From Chloroflexota bacterium (GTDB lineage Bacteria; Chloroflexota; Dehalococcoidia; DSGV01): a stretch of 42,773 bases of DNA. Below the pieces are notes generated by a model. The model did not search any database, was not told where the DNA came from, and saw only the letters and a program-made list of their open reading frames with translations. Made by a program: the position numbers and the translations under genes. The stretch covers positions 1 through 42,773 of the forward strand of contig JAJYLG010000022.1 of the NCBI GenBank assembly GCA_021787985.1. The letters are read 5' to 3'. Of this stretch, positions 16,496 to 24,795 are shown in pieces; position 1 is the stretch's first letter; the number at the start of each line of letters is the position of its first letter.

Positions 16496-17689
16496 ATGAC
16501 CCGACGATCCGCGGCGTCGCCCGAGTCTCAACGCATATCCGAGCGTGTGCAGGGCATCCCCGCATCCGGTATCCGACGTTTCTTCGACTTGCTGGCGTCG
16601 ATGGAGGGCGTCATCTCGCTCGGCGTCGGCGAGCCGGATTTCGTGACGCCGGAGGTGATCCGGCGGGCGGCAATCCGTTCCATCGAGGACGGGAAGACGC
16701 ACTACACCTCGAACTTCGGGCTGCCGGAGCTACGGGAGCGCATCTCGGCGCACCTCGAGCGGCTCTACGGCGTCCACTACGACCCGCGCACCGAGGTCCT
16801 GGTCACGACCGGCGTGAGCGAGGGGCTCAACCTGGCCTGCCAGGCGGTGCTCAACGAGGGCGACGAGGTGCTGGTGCCGGACCCCTCCTACGTCGCGTAT
16901 CCCCCCAACGCCACCCTCGCGGGCGGCGTGGTGGTGCACGTTCCGACGCACGCCAGCGAGGGCTTCCGCCTGCATGCGGAGGACCTGGAACAGTGCGCGA
17001 CAGCACGCAGCCGGGCGCTGGTGCTCGGCTACCCGGCGAACCCCACGGGCGCCGAGATGCGCCGGGCGGAGTGGGACGCGGTGGCTGATGTCTGCGTGCG
17101 TCACGACCTGACGGTCATCTCGGACGAGATCTACGACCGGCTCACCTACGGCGTGACGCACACGTGTGCGGCTGCGCTGCCGGGCATGCGCGAGCGCACG
17201 ATCCTGCTCGGCGGCTTCAGCAAGGCGTACGCGATGACCGGCTGGCGGCTCGGTTGGCTGTGTGCGCCGGTGCCGCTGCTCGAGGCGGCGATGAAGGTGC
17301 ACCAGTATGTGATGATGTCGGCGCCGACCGTCTCGCAGTACGCCGGCATCGCCGCGCTCGACCACGGCGAGCCGTCTGTCCAGGAGATGCTAACCGAGTA
17401 CACGCGCCGGCGGAGGTTGATCGTTGATGGCCTCAACGGCCTCGGGCTGCAGTGCGGCGAGCCGGAGGGGGCGTTCTACGCCTTCCCGGATATCAGCCCG
17501 ACCGGCATGACCGACGAAGCGTTCGCGGAGACACTGCTACGTGAAGAGCGTATCGCGGTGGTCCCCGGCTCGGCCTTCGGCCCGGGCGGCGCGGGGCATG
17601 TGCGCGCCTGCTACGCGACCGCGTACGAGCAGATCGAGCAGTCGCTCGAGCGGCTGACGCGCTTCGTGCAGCGCCACCGGGCAGCGTGA
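16496..17689 (+). CDS. Pyridoxal-phosphate aminotransferase, class I/II
   Basis: A 397-residue fold-type I aminotransferase. It has the N-terminal SLGVGEPDFVTP segment, the GVSEGLNLA cofactor loop, the YPANPTGA motif with the conserved Asn, VISDEIYDRLTY (Asp binding the pyridine nitrogen), and the Schiff-base lysine in GGFSKAYAMTGWRLGW, with the C-terminal Arg region (VRACYA). This is the aspartate/aromatic/alanine aminotransferase subgroup (AspC/AlaT/PatA-like). The true amino acid preference cannot be read from the sequence. The ATG at 16496 has a GGGAG site 7 bases upstream. The stop overlaps the next gene's GTG by four bases, so the two are co-translated. Confidence 0.9.
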   Translation: MTRRSAASPESQRISERVQGIPASGIRRFFDLLASMEGVISLGVGEPDFVTPEVIRRAAIRSIEDGKTHYTSNFGLPELRERISAHLERLYGVHYDPRTEVLVTTGVSEGLNLACQAVLNEGDEVLVPDPSYVAYPPNATLAGGVVVHVPTHASEGFRLHAEDLEQCATARSRALVLGYPANPTGAEMRRAEWDAVADVCVRHDLTVISDEIYDRLTYGVTHTCAAALPGMRERTILLGGFSKAYAMTGWRLGWLCAPVPLLEAAMKVHQYVMMSAPTVSQYAGIAALDHGEPSVQEMLTEYTRRRRLIVDGLNGLGLQCGEPEGAFYAFPDISPTGMTDEAFAETLLREERIAVVPGSAFGPGGAGHVRACYATAYEQIEQSLERLTRFVQRHRAA

Positions 17690-18420
17690 CCGCGGACGAC
17701 AAGAGTAAGGGACAGGGGCACGCCGCCCCGGGGGCGGCCGGCGCACCGTTTCCCATGCCTGACGAGGACTACGAGCTGGCAATCCGATCGGTGCGCTTGC
17801 GCGAGGCCGAGGGCGGCTACGAGGCGGTCATCGGCACGAGTCGCGGTGAGCTGCCCAGTCGCTTCCTGGTGGCGGAGGGCCAGCCGGGCGCGGCCGTGTT
17901 CCTGAGCGGCGCACTGGGCGGGACGCTGGGACCCGCTCGCGGGTTATGGCCCGAGTTGGGTGAAGCGCTGGTGGCGCTGGGGGTGTCGGCGTTCATCATC
18001 GGGTATCGCTGCCCCGGCGAGTTCGCTGAGTGCGTCCTCGACGCGCTCACCGCCGTCAGCTTCCTGCGGGCCGTCGGCGCGCGACGCATCGCGCTGGTCG
18101 GTCACTCGTTCGGCGGCGCGGTCGCCATCAAGGCGGGCGTCTTGCAGCCGGCGGTGGCTGCCGTGGCAGCGCTCAGCAGCCAGATGTATGGCACGTCCGA
18201 GGTGGCCGAGCTGGCGCCGCGGCCACTGCTGCTGGTCCACGGCACCGAGGACGCGGTGATCGAGCACGTTGCCAGCGAGATGGTCTACGCGCTGGCCCGC
18301 GAGCCGAAGCGACTGGTGTTGCTGCCCGCGGCCGGCCACTCGCTCGAGTCGAGCCGGGAGGAGCTGCGCGATCTGCTGCGCGGTTGGCTGGTCGAGCAGC
18401 TCGTGACGCCGCGCGCCTGA
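17686..18420 (+). CDS. Alpha/beta-hydrolase fold protein
   Basis: A 244-residue alpha/beta hydrolase. The nucleophile elbow is ALVGHSFGGAVAI (GxSxG, with Ser near residue 145), followed by LLLVHGTEDAVI with the acid and LPAAGHSLE with the catalytic His, so the triad is complete. The fold is of the dienelactone-hydrolase or acyl-hydrolase type; no signal peptide is present, so it is cytoplasmic. The GTG start at 17686 overlaps the aminotransferase stop (GTGA), indicating one operon. The substrate is unknown. It ends one base from the convergent inositol-phosphatase gene. Confidence 0.85.
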   Translation: MTADDKSKGQGHAAPGAAGAPFPMPDEDYELAIRSVRLREAEGGYEAVIGTSRGELPSRFLVAEGQPGAAVFLSGALGGTLGPARGLWPELGEALVALGVSAFIIGYRCPGEFAECVLDALTAVSFLRAVGARRIALVGHSFGGAVAIKAGVLQPAVAAVAALSSQMYGTSEVAELAPRPLLLVHGTEDAVIEHVASEMVYALAREPKRLVLLPAAGHSLESSREELRDLLRGWLVEQLVTPRA

Positions 18421-18421
18421 G

Positions 18422-19228
18422 TCAGTCTCGCCAGGGCAGCCCGCGCACGCGTTCGAGCAGCCGGGCGGCGGCGCGCGGCGCCCCGGCGATGACGCTTTCG
18501 CCGGTGATCGTTGCCCGGTTGCCGTCGCGGTCCCAGGCCGTGGCGCCGGCCTCCTGCAGGATGCAGAGTCCCGCCGCCAGGTCCCAGGGGTAAAGCAGAT
18601 GGTGGACGAACAGGTCGTAGCGCCCGCAGGCGGCGTAGACCAGCCCGAGGCAGGCCGACCCCGGGATGCGGAACGCCTGCACGTCGGGCCAGAGCGCCGT
18701 CGCCAGGTCGAGCATGAAGCCGGCGCGTACCGGGCTGTAGCCGAGGTCGACGCCGACGATGCAGGTGTCCAGGCGGTCCGCCGTGCTGGCGCGCACCGGA
18801 TCGCCGTTGAGGCTCGCGCCCGCTCCCCGCACGGCCTGCCACGTCTCGTCCTGCATGGGGGCGTGCACGACGCCGACGACCGGTCCGTGGTCGACGACGA
18901 GGCCGATGGAGACAGCGAAGAAGGGGATGCCGGCCGTGAAGTTGCGCGTGCCGTCGAGCGGGTCGACCACCCAGGTCGGGCCGTCACCCAGCTCGCCGCC
19001 GTCCTCCTCGCCGAGCAGCCCGTAGCCGGGGAACGCCGCGGCGAGCTCGGCACGCAGGTACTCCTCGATGGCACGGTCGGTGTCCGTCACCAGGTTGCCG
19101 CGCCCCTTGACAGCCACGCGCTTCGGACGGGCGAAGGCGGCGCGGGCGCGGCGGCCCGCCTCCAGCGCGAGGGCGCGTGCGATGGTGGCGGCGCGCTCCA
19201 GCTCGCCGCGGTCGAGCGCCTCGGTCAC
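18422..19228 (-). CDS. Inositol monophosphatase family protein
   Basis: A 268-residue member of the Mg-dependent phosphatase family that includes inositol monophosphatase and CysQ/fructose-1,6-bisphosphatase paralogues. The metal-binding motifs are readable: GRGNLVTDTDRAIEEYL, EEDGGELG, the signature WVVDPLDGTRNFTAGIPFFAVSIGL, and the C-terminal WDLAAGLCILQEAG. It hydrolyses phosphate monoesters such as myo-inositol 1-phosphate or related sugar phosphates. The GTG start at 19228 overlaps the DUF4236 stop by four bases, so the two are coupled. I cannot decide the physiological substrate. Confidence 0.92.
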   Translation of the reverse strand: MTEALDRGELERAATIARALALEAGRRARAAFARPKRVAVKGRGNLVTDTDRAIEEYLRAELAAAFPGYGLLGEEDGGELGDGPTWVVDPLDGTRNFTAGIPFFAVSIGLVVDHGPVVGVVHAPMQDETWQAVRGAGASLNGDPVRASTADRLDTCIVGVDLGYSPVRAGFMLDLATALWPDVQAFRIPGSACLGLVYAACGRYDLFVHHLLYPWDLAAGLCILQEAGATAWDRDGNRATITGESVIAGAPRAAARLLERVRGLPWRD

Positions 19229-19515
19229 CGGCGGCCCGCAAGCGGCAGCGCGAGGGCGAGCAGCGCCAGCAGGCAGCCTCCGCCCGCGGCCGCGCCGGCG
19301 TGGCGGTGCGCGCTGTGGACTCCTGTGTGGCGGCCGCCGCGCGACGTGTAGAAGACGCCGCTTCCCGGGATGCCCAGCGTGCGGGTGACGCCCCGTCGGC
19401 CGGCGGTAACGTGCGCGCCGCGAACGCCGAAGGTGAAGCTGGGGCCGCTCTTGCTCAGGTTGACGCGCACCCCGGGCAGTAGCTGGGCGCGCCGGTAGTA
19501 GCGAAAGTAGCCCAT
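19225..19515 (-). CDS. DUF4236 protein with C-terminal membrane segment
   Basis: A 96-residue protein that starts MGYFRYYRRAQLLPGVRVNL and continues with LSKSGPSFTFGVRGAHVT and TLGIPGSGVFYTSRG. This is the compact beta-hairpin motif of DUF4236 (VRxNLSKSGxSxSFG ... GIPGTGxxYT). DUF4236 has no established function. Here the domain is followed by a Gly/Ala-rich hydrophobic stretch (CLLALLALALPLA) ending in RR, so the protein is probably tethered to the membrane. It sits 9 bases after argS and overlaps the phosphatase gene, but a functional link is not evident. Confidence 0.8.
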   Translation of the reverse strand: MGYFRYYRRAQLLPGVRVNLSKSGPSFTFGVRGAHVTAGRRGVTRTLGIPGSGVFYTSRGGRHTGVHSAHRHAGAAAGGGCLLALLALALPLAGRR

Positions 19516-19524
19516 GCCCGGACC

Positions 19525-21198
19525 TTACATGCGCTCCGGCGCGCTCATGCCCATCAGACCGAGCACCCGCGCCAGCGCGATGCGCGCGGCAAGCGTGAGG
19601 CGCAGCCGCGCCGAGCTGAGCGCCGCGTCCTCGCTGACGACGCGGCACTCGGTGTAGAAGGCGTGAAACGCGGTCGCGAGCTCCATCGCGTAGTGGGGGA
19701 GGAGATGCGGCTCGAGCGTCTGAGTGACGCGCTCGACCAGCTCCGGGAGGGTGAGCATCTCCCGTACAAGGGCCAGCTCGGCCGGGTGGCGCAGCAACTG
19801 GACGTCGCCACGGTCGGGCGTGGCGCCACGCTCGGCGGCCGTGCGCAGGATACCGGCGATGCGCGCGTGGGCGTACTGGACGTAATAGACGGGGTTCTCG
19901 TTGCTCTGCCGTTTCGCCAGCTCGAGGTCGAAGTCCATCTGCGAGTCCATCGATCGGGAGAGGAAAAAGAAGCGGCAGGCGTCGGCGCCGACCTCGTCGA
20001 GCACCTCCCGCAGGGTGATGATGTCGCCGGCGCGCTTGGACAGCCGGACGACCTCCTGGCCGCGCTTGAGCGTGACAAGCTGGTAGATGAGGACGCGCAG
20101 CCGCTCCGGGTCGACTCCCAGCGCGTCGACGGCGGCCCGCATGCGCGAGACGTGTCCCTGGTGGTCGGCCCCCCAGATGTCGACCACCGTGTCGAAGCCA
20201 CGCACGAGGAACTTGTCGTAGTGGTAGGCGATGTCCGCGGCGAAGTAGGTGGGCGAGCCGTCACGGCGCACGAGGACGTTGTCCTTGTCCTCGCCGAGCT
20301 GGGTTGAAGCGAGCCAGGTAGCGCCCTCGCGCTCGGTCACATAGCCGCGCTCGTGCAGCAGGCGCATCGCCTGCTCGTAGCGGCCCTCCGGCGCGTAGAG
20401 GGAGCGCTCTGAGTACCACGAGTCGTAGCGGACGCGCAGCTCGGCCAAATCGGACCGGATCTGATCGACCAGCGTGCGCACGCCTCGCAGCCCGATCTCG
20501 TCGGGCGGGGAGGCGCCCGGTGGCGCGAGGAGCTGCGCGCCCTGCTCGGCGTGGATGCGTGCGGCGAGCTCGCGCATGTACTCGCCGGCATAGCCTTCCG
20601 CCGGCGGCTCGGCCTCGCGACCGCACAGCCGCTGGTAGTGGGCGTAGAGCGTGGCGGTGAAGAGCGCGATCTGAGAGCCGCCGTCGTTGACGTAATACTC
20701 CGTCTCCACGCGGTAGCCGGCCGCCCGCAGCACCGCCGCGATCGTCGAGCCGAAGACCGCCCCCCGGCCGTTGCCCACGTGGATCGGGCCGGTCGGGTTG
20801 GCCGACACGAACTCGACCTGCACGCGACGCCCCCGGCCGAGGTCCTGGTCGCCGAAGCGCTCGCCGGCGGCAATGATCGCGTCCACCTGCGAGGCGAGCC
20901 ACGGCTCGGCGAGCCGAACATTGATGAAGCCAGGACCGGCGATCTCGACGGCCCCCACCGCCGGATGTGCCGGGAGGTGGTCGACGATGGCGCGGGCGAG
21001 CGCTTGCGGGTTGGCGCCTCGGCCGGCAGCTCGGGCGAGTCGCAACGCCAGGCTGGAGGCGTAGTCGCCGTGCTCCGGGCGCTGGGGCCGCTCGAGCTGC
21101 GGCGGCGGCGCGGCGACGGGCGGGACTACGCCCCCTTCCTGCGCGCGCCGCACCGCTTCGGTCAGCAGCGCCTCCAGCTCGTCACGGACTCCGGCCAT
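19525..21198 (-). CDS. argS: Arginyl-tRNA synthetase
   Basis: A class I synthetase charging tRNA-Arg with arginine. The 557-residue protein has an N-terminal Add-1 domain, then FVSANPTGPIHVGNGRGAVF with the HIGH-type HVGN sequence, DGGSQIALF, RRDGSPTYFAADIAYHYDKF, VWGADHQGHVSRM and a KMSKS-equivalent VRLSKRAGDI. The C-terminal anticodon-binding domain ends HAFYTECRV ... LGLMGMSAPERM, the conserved DALRD-type tail. The ATG at 21198 has a GGAGG site 4 bases upstream. A hairpin followed by T residues lies just before it, and a TGCTATACT promoter about 60 bases upstream. Confidence 0.96.
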   Translation of the reverse strand: MAGVRDELEALLTEAVRRAQEGGVVPPVAAPPPQLERPQRPEHGDYASSLALRLARAAGRGANPQALARAIVDHLPAHPAVGAVEIAGPGFINVRLAEPWLASQVDAIIAAGERFGDQDLGRGRRVQVEFVSANPTGPIHVGNGRGAVFGSTIAAVLRAAGYRVETEYYVNDGGSQIALFTATLYAHYQRLCGREAEPPAEGYAGEYMRELAARIHAEQGAQLLAPPGASPPDEIGLRGVRTLVDQIRSDLAELRVRYDSWYSERSLYAPEGRYEQAMRLLHERGYVTEREGATWLASTQLGEDKDNVLVRRDGSPTYFAADIAYHYDKFLVRGFDTVVDIWGADHQGHVSRMRAAVDALGVDPERLRVLIYQLVTLKRGQEVVRLSKRAGDIITLREVLDEVGADACRFFFLSRSMDSQMDFDLELAKRQSNENPVYYVQYAHARIAGILRTAAERGATPDRGDVQLLRHPAELALVREMLTLPELVERVTQTLEPHLLPHYAMELATAFHAFYTECRVVSEDAALSSARLRLTLAARIALARVLGLMGMSAPERM

Positions 21199-21214
21199 TG
21201 GACCTCCAAGGAAA

Positions 21215-21233
21215 ACGGCCCGTGGAGGGCCGT
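21215..21233 (-). promoter_or_regulatory. T-tailed hairpin in the argS leader (possible attenuator)
   Basis: On the minus strand, 7-bp arms ACGGCCC and GGGCCGT enclose a 5-base TCCAC loop and are followed by TTTCC, giving a short intrinsic-terminator shape. It ends 16 bases before the argS ATG and well inside the predicted transcript. It may be an attenuation structure or may only affect initiation. No T-box specifier loop or TGGNACCGCG element is seen upstream. Confidence 0.45.
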
Positions 21234-21258
21234 ACGAGGAAAGAATAGTCCCGGTCGC

Positions 21259-21267
21259 AGTATAGCA
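21259..21267 (-). promoter_or_regulatory. Extended -10 promoter of argS
   Basis: TGCTATACT on the minus strand (TATACT at 21259-21264, TG at 21266-21267) is a good extended -10. No clear -35 lies 17 bases upstream, where the AATCTGAGATT palindrome (21279-21289) is found instead. The predicted leader is about 54 bases. Confidence 0.55.
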
Positions 21268-21278
21268 GCGGGCGAACG

Positions 21279-21289
21279 AATCTGAGATT
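21279..21289. repeat. Palindrome AATCTGAGATT upstream of argS
   Basis: A perfect 5-1-5 palindrome over the -35 side of the argS promoter. It shares its ATCTGAGAT core with the larger palindrome at 21418-21432 about 140 bases away. It is a candidate operator or a short dispersed intergenic repeat. Confidence 0.5.
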
Positions 21290-21417
21290 GGGAATCGGGC
21301 ATTCGAAGAGCGCAGGCCCGCTGCCGTCCGCGCGCCTTCGGCGAAGCGTGTGTCCGGCCAACGGCCGCGCGGCCATGGCGAGCGTTCACGCGCCGGACGC
21401 CCGCCATCGCCCGCTCC

Positions 21418-21432
21418 CCGATCTGAGATCGG
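21418..21432. repeat. Palindrome CCGATCTGAGATCGG after recG
   Basis: A perfect 7-1-7 palindrome 20 bases below the recG stop, carrying the same ATCTGAGAT core as the copy at 21279-21289. The 254 bases between recG and argS hold these two elements, the argS promoter and the leader hairpin, and no gene. Confidence 0.5.
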
Positions 21433-21452
21433 CTGCCGCGGAAGGTTGCGGG

Positions 21453-23909
21453 CTAGTGCCGCTCGTCGAACGCTTCGACGCGCGACACGGCTCCGGCGAG
21501 CGCCGCGTGCGACGGTTGCTCGAGCCCTGGGTCGATGGCCAGCAGGCGTTCCGCGTCCTCTCGCGCCCAGTCGAGCAGGTCGCGGTCCTGCAGACCGAGG
21601 GACCACACCACGTCCGTGCCGCCGCTCTGGCGCGTGCCGAAGTACTCGCCGGGCCCGCGCATCCAGAAGTCCTGCTCGGCAAGCTCCAGGCCATCGTTGG
21701 TCGCGACCAACGCCTCCAGGCGGCGCAAGGCCTCGTCCGACGGGTCGTCCACGAGGAGGTAGCAGGCCGCCGGCCCGCTGCCGCGTCCCACGCGTCCGCG
21801 CATCTGGTGGAGCTGGGCGAGGCCAAAGCGGTCCGCCCCCTCGATCGCGGTCACGGTGGCGTTGGGCACATCCACACCCACCTCGACCACGCTGGTGCTC
21901 ACGAGCACGTCGTGCTGGCCGGCGGCGAAGGCGCGCATCACGGCGTCCTTGTCCACGCCCTTCATGCGGCCGTGCAGCAGCGCCAGTCGCAGTCGCGGGA
22001 GCTCCTCATGCTGCAGCCGCTTGAACTCGGCGACCGCCGCGCGTGCCTCCACGGCGTCGCTCTCCTCGACGAGTGGGCAGATGACGAACGCCTGCCGCCC
22101 GCGCGCGGCCTCATCGCGGATACGCTGGTAGGCCCGCGCGCGCCCCTCGCCCTCGAGGACGTGCGTTTCCACGGGCGTGCGCCCCGGCGGCAGCTCGTCC
22201 AACAGCGAGACGTCCAGGTCGCCGTACATGGTGATGAGCAGCGTGCGCGGGATCGGCGTTGCCGTCATCACCAGCACGTGCGGCATGCCCCCCTTGGCGC
22301 GGAGCGCGGCGCGCTGCAACACGCCGAACCGGTGCTGCTCATCGACCACGGCCAGTGCCAGGCGGGCGAAGGCGACGCGTTCCTGGATCAAGGCGTGCGT
22401 GCCGACGACGATGTCCGCCTCGCCGGACTCGATGCTGCGCAGCACCACGGTGCGCTCCCGCTGTCCGAGCGCGCCGGTGAGGAAGGCGATGCGCACGTCG
22501 CGGTCGACGGCCTGCGCGCGGACCTGTTGCAGCGGCACCTCGGAGGGCCGGCCGCCGAGCAGGTCCACGAGCGTGCGCAGGTGCTGGCCGGCCAGCACCT
22601 CAGACGGCGCCATCAGCGCCGCCTGCCGCCCTTCGGCCACGGCCGCGAGCATGGCGGCCAGCGCGACGGCTGTCTTGCCGCTGCCGACATCACCCTGCAA
22701 GAGGCGCGCCATCGGCCGGGTCCGCCGGAGGTCGGCGAACACCTCGCCGGTCACGCGCCGCTGCGCGGCCGTGAGGCGGAACGGCAGGCTTGCCGCGTAG
22801 CGCCCGGCCAGCGCCTCTTCGGCCACCAGGGCAGGAGCCTCGCCCTCCTCGCCGCGCTCCTGCTTCCGCTGCACCGCGGCGACACTCAACGTCAGCAGCG
22901 TGTCATACGCCAGGCGGCGGCGGGCGAGCCGGACCTGCGCATGGTCGTCGGGACAGTGCAGCCAGCGGACCGCGGCGGGCGCACCCGGCAGCCCGCGCGC
23001 TCCCGCCAGGCCCGGCGCGATGTCGGTCATCCGGTCGGCGGCCAGCTCAACCGCCGAGGCGACGAGCTGGCGCAGTCGGCGCTGACTCACGCCTTCGACG
23101 AGCCGGTACATGGGGAGGACGGGGGGCACGGCGGCGTCTGACGGCAGCGTCTCCCACAGCGGCGACTCCATCTGCCGCCGTCCGCCGTACCAGCGCACGC
23201 GGCCGTGCACCACGACTCGGTCGCCGGGGTGGAGCAGGCCGGCGATGAACGGCTGGTTGAACCAGAGCACGCGCAGGAAATCGGTACCGTCGGTGACCAT
23301 CGCCTCGGCGGCGCGCATGCGGCGGCCGAGGCGCAGCTCGCGCGTCTGGTACACGCGGGCGATCACCGTCTGCCCAGTCCCCGGCTCGAGGCGGACGATC
23401 GGCACTGGCCGGGAGAGGTCCAGGTAGCGCCGCGGCGCGAGCGCGAGCAGCTCGGCGACGGTGGTCAGGCTCGACCGAGCGAGCGCCCGCGCGGTCGTTG
23501 GCCCGACGCCGGGCAGGTCGGCGACCGGCGACGCCGGCGTGATGGTCGGCGCGTCATAGCGCGCGCGCGCCTCGCCCACGATGGAGCCGCGGGCGCCCCC
23601 GCGCGGATGGGCCGCGCGTCCGTTGCGCGTGGGCGGGTGGCCGGCGGCGGCAACCGTGGGCAGCTTCGGCGGGGCGGCAGGCGCGGCGGTAGGAATCTCG
23701 GCGGCCAGCGCGGCCAGGGCGCGGTCGCACCAGGCGCGGCGCGTGGGCGGGTCGAGCGCCGCGTAGCCGCCGAAGGGCAGCTCGGGCAGACGCAGCGGCG
23801 CGCGGATGCCCCGCAGCCAGCGGTCGATGCCGCCGGCCGCGGCGGTATTCAGGCAACCGCCAGCTATCTCGCGCTCGATGACCGACGTGATGAAGCCTGT
23901 CGCTGCCAT
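21453..23909 (-). CDS. recG: ATP-dependent DNA helicase RecG
   Basis: RecG remodels stalled replication forks and Holliday junctions. The 818-residue protein has an N-terminal extension of about 120 residues, then the wedge/OB domain (LPGVGPTTARALAR, LAPRRYLDLS, RVLWFNQPFI), and SF2 helicase motifs: Walker A GDVGSGKT, DEQHRFGVLQR (motif II variant DEQH), MTATPIPRTL, VVEVGVDVPNAT and LHQMRGRVGRG. It is 4 bases from the upstream DegV gene and so in the same operon. The typical length is about 690, so the extension is lineage-specific, rich in Pro and Ala. Confidence 0.96.
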   Translation of the reverse strand: MAATGFITSVIEREIAGGCLNTAAAGGIDRWLRGIRAPLRLPELPFGGYAALDPPTRRAWCDRALAALAAEIPTAAPAAPPKLPTVAAAGHPPTRNGRAAHPRGGARGSIVGEARARYDAPTITPASPVADLPGVGPTTARALARSSLTTVAELLALAPRRYLDLSRPVPIVRLEPGTGQTVIARVYQTRELRLGRRMRAAEAMVTDGTDFLRVLWFNQPFIAGLLHPGDRVVVHGRVRWYGGRRQMESPLWETLPSDAAVPPVLPMYRLVEGVSQRRLRQLVASAVELAADRMTDIAPGLAGARGLPGAPAAVRWLHCPDDHAQVRLARRRLAYDTLLTLSVAAVQRKQERGEEGEAPALVAEEALAGRYAASLPFRLTAAQRRVTGEVFADLRRTRPMARLLQGDVGSGKTAVALAAMLAAVAEGRQAALMAPSEVLAGQHLRTLVDLLGGRPSEVPLQQVRAQAVDRDVRIAFLTGALGQRERTVVLRSIESGEADIVVGTHALIQERVAFARLALAVVDEQHRFGVLQRAALRAKGGMPHVLVMTATPIPRTLLITMYGDLDVSLLDELPPGRTPVETHVLEGEGRARAYQRIRDEAARGRQAFVICPLVEESDAVEARAAVAEFKRLQHEELPRLRLALLHGRMKGVDKDAVMRAFAAGQHDVLVSTSVVEVGVDVPNATVTAIEGADRFGLAQLHQMRGRVGRGSGPAACYLLVDDPSDEALRRLEALVATNDGLELAEQDFWMRGPGEYFGTRQSGGTDVVWSLGLQDRDLLDWAREDAERLLAIDPGLEQPSHAALAGAVSRVEAFDERH

Positions 23910-23912
23910 GGC

Positions 23913-24752
23913 TCAGGGCGCGGTGAGGACGACGGCTCCGAGCGACCCCGGCCCGGTGTAGACGCCGACGACCGGACCGATCCAGGTAACGCTGATCTCG
24001 GCCTTCGGCAGGACTACGGCCAGCCGATCGGCCAGGCGCTGGGCCTCCTGCGGCAAAGCGGAATGGATGATCCGGATCGCGGCGGCGTTCTGGTAGCGCG
24101 AGGCCAGCTCGAACAGCCGTTCAATGGCCCGAGGCCGGGTACGCACGCGCTCCAGGGGAGCGACCTCGCCGTCGTGCAGGGTGATGATCGGTTTGATCGC
24201 CAGCAGGCCGCCCAGCAGCGAGCGAGCCCGGCCGATGCGGCCGCCCCGGCGCAGGTACTCGAGCGTGTCCACGACGATCTGCACGTGCTCGCGCTGCAGC
24301 GCGTTTCGCGCGGCATCGGCCGTATCGCGTCGCGCGCAGCCGGCCGCCGCCGCCTTCGCCGCGGCCTGGACGGCGAGCGCCAGCCCGGCTGTCACGGAAA
24401 GACTGTCCACCAGGGTGACGCGGTCCTGGGCGGTGAGCGTCTCGACCGCGGCGCGAGCCGAGTTGAGCGTGCCGCTGAGCCGCGACGAGATGTGCACCGA
24501 GACGACCTCGTGCCCCGCATCGAGCAGCCGTCGGTAGACCTCGACGAATTGGGCAGCCGTCGGCTGCGAGGTGCGCGGCAGTGGGTTCGCCTGCGGCAGG
24601 CGGGCGAAGAACTCCTCCGACGTGACCTGGACCCCGTCCAGCAGCGCCTCCTCGCCAAAGAAGACGGTCAACGGGACGACGTCGACCCCCCAGCGTTCGC
24701 GCTCGGCAGGGGTGAGGTCGGCGGTGCTGTCGGTGACGACGCAGACGGCCAT
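23913..24752 (-). CDS. DegV family fatty-acid-binding protein (FakB-like)
   Basis: A 279-residue DegV protein. It shows the family's N-terminal VTDSTADLTPAERERWGVDVVPLTV, the lipid-pocket TSQPTAAQF and SSRLSGTLNSA motifs, DSLSVTAGLAL, VDTLEYLRRGGRIGRA with KPIITLHDGEV, and the C-terminal GPVVGVYTGPGSLGAV. Proteins of this family bind a fatty acid and present it to the kinase FakA, which phosphorylates it for membrane lipid synthesis. Here a DAK2/FakA-like gene lies directly upstream on the same strand, so a FakA/FakB pair is likely. The ATG at 24752 has a GGAGG site 7 bases upstream; a TATACT box stands just before it. Confidence 0.92.
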   Translation of the reverse strand: MAVCVVTDSTADLTPAERERWGVDVVPLTVFFGEEALLDGVQVTSEEFFARLPQANPLPRTSQPTAAQFVEVYRRLLDAGHEVVSVHISSRLSGTLNSARAAVETLTAQDRVTLVDSLSVTAGLALAVQAAAKAAAAGCARRDTADAARNALQREHVQIVVDTLEYLRRGGRIGRARSLLGGLLAIKPIITLHDGEVAPLERVRTRPRAIERLFELASRYQNAAAIRIIHSALPQEAQRLADRLAVVLPKAEISVTWIGPVVGVYTGPGSLGAVVLTAP

Positions 24753-24795
24753 GGTCGTGCCTCCAGTATAGGCTCAGCCGGCTACGCGGATTGCA

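Noticed and set aside
21199-21452. T-box riboswitch before argS
   Set aside because: No TGGNACCGCG antiterminator sequence, stem I or specifier loop could be found, only one short hairpin.
21288-23141. Long plus-strand open frame across recG
   Set aside because: Low-complexity Arg/His/Ala-rich translation, no domain, and opposite a clear RecG helicase.
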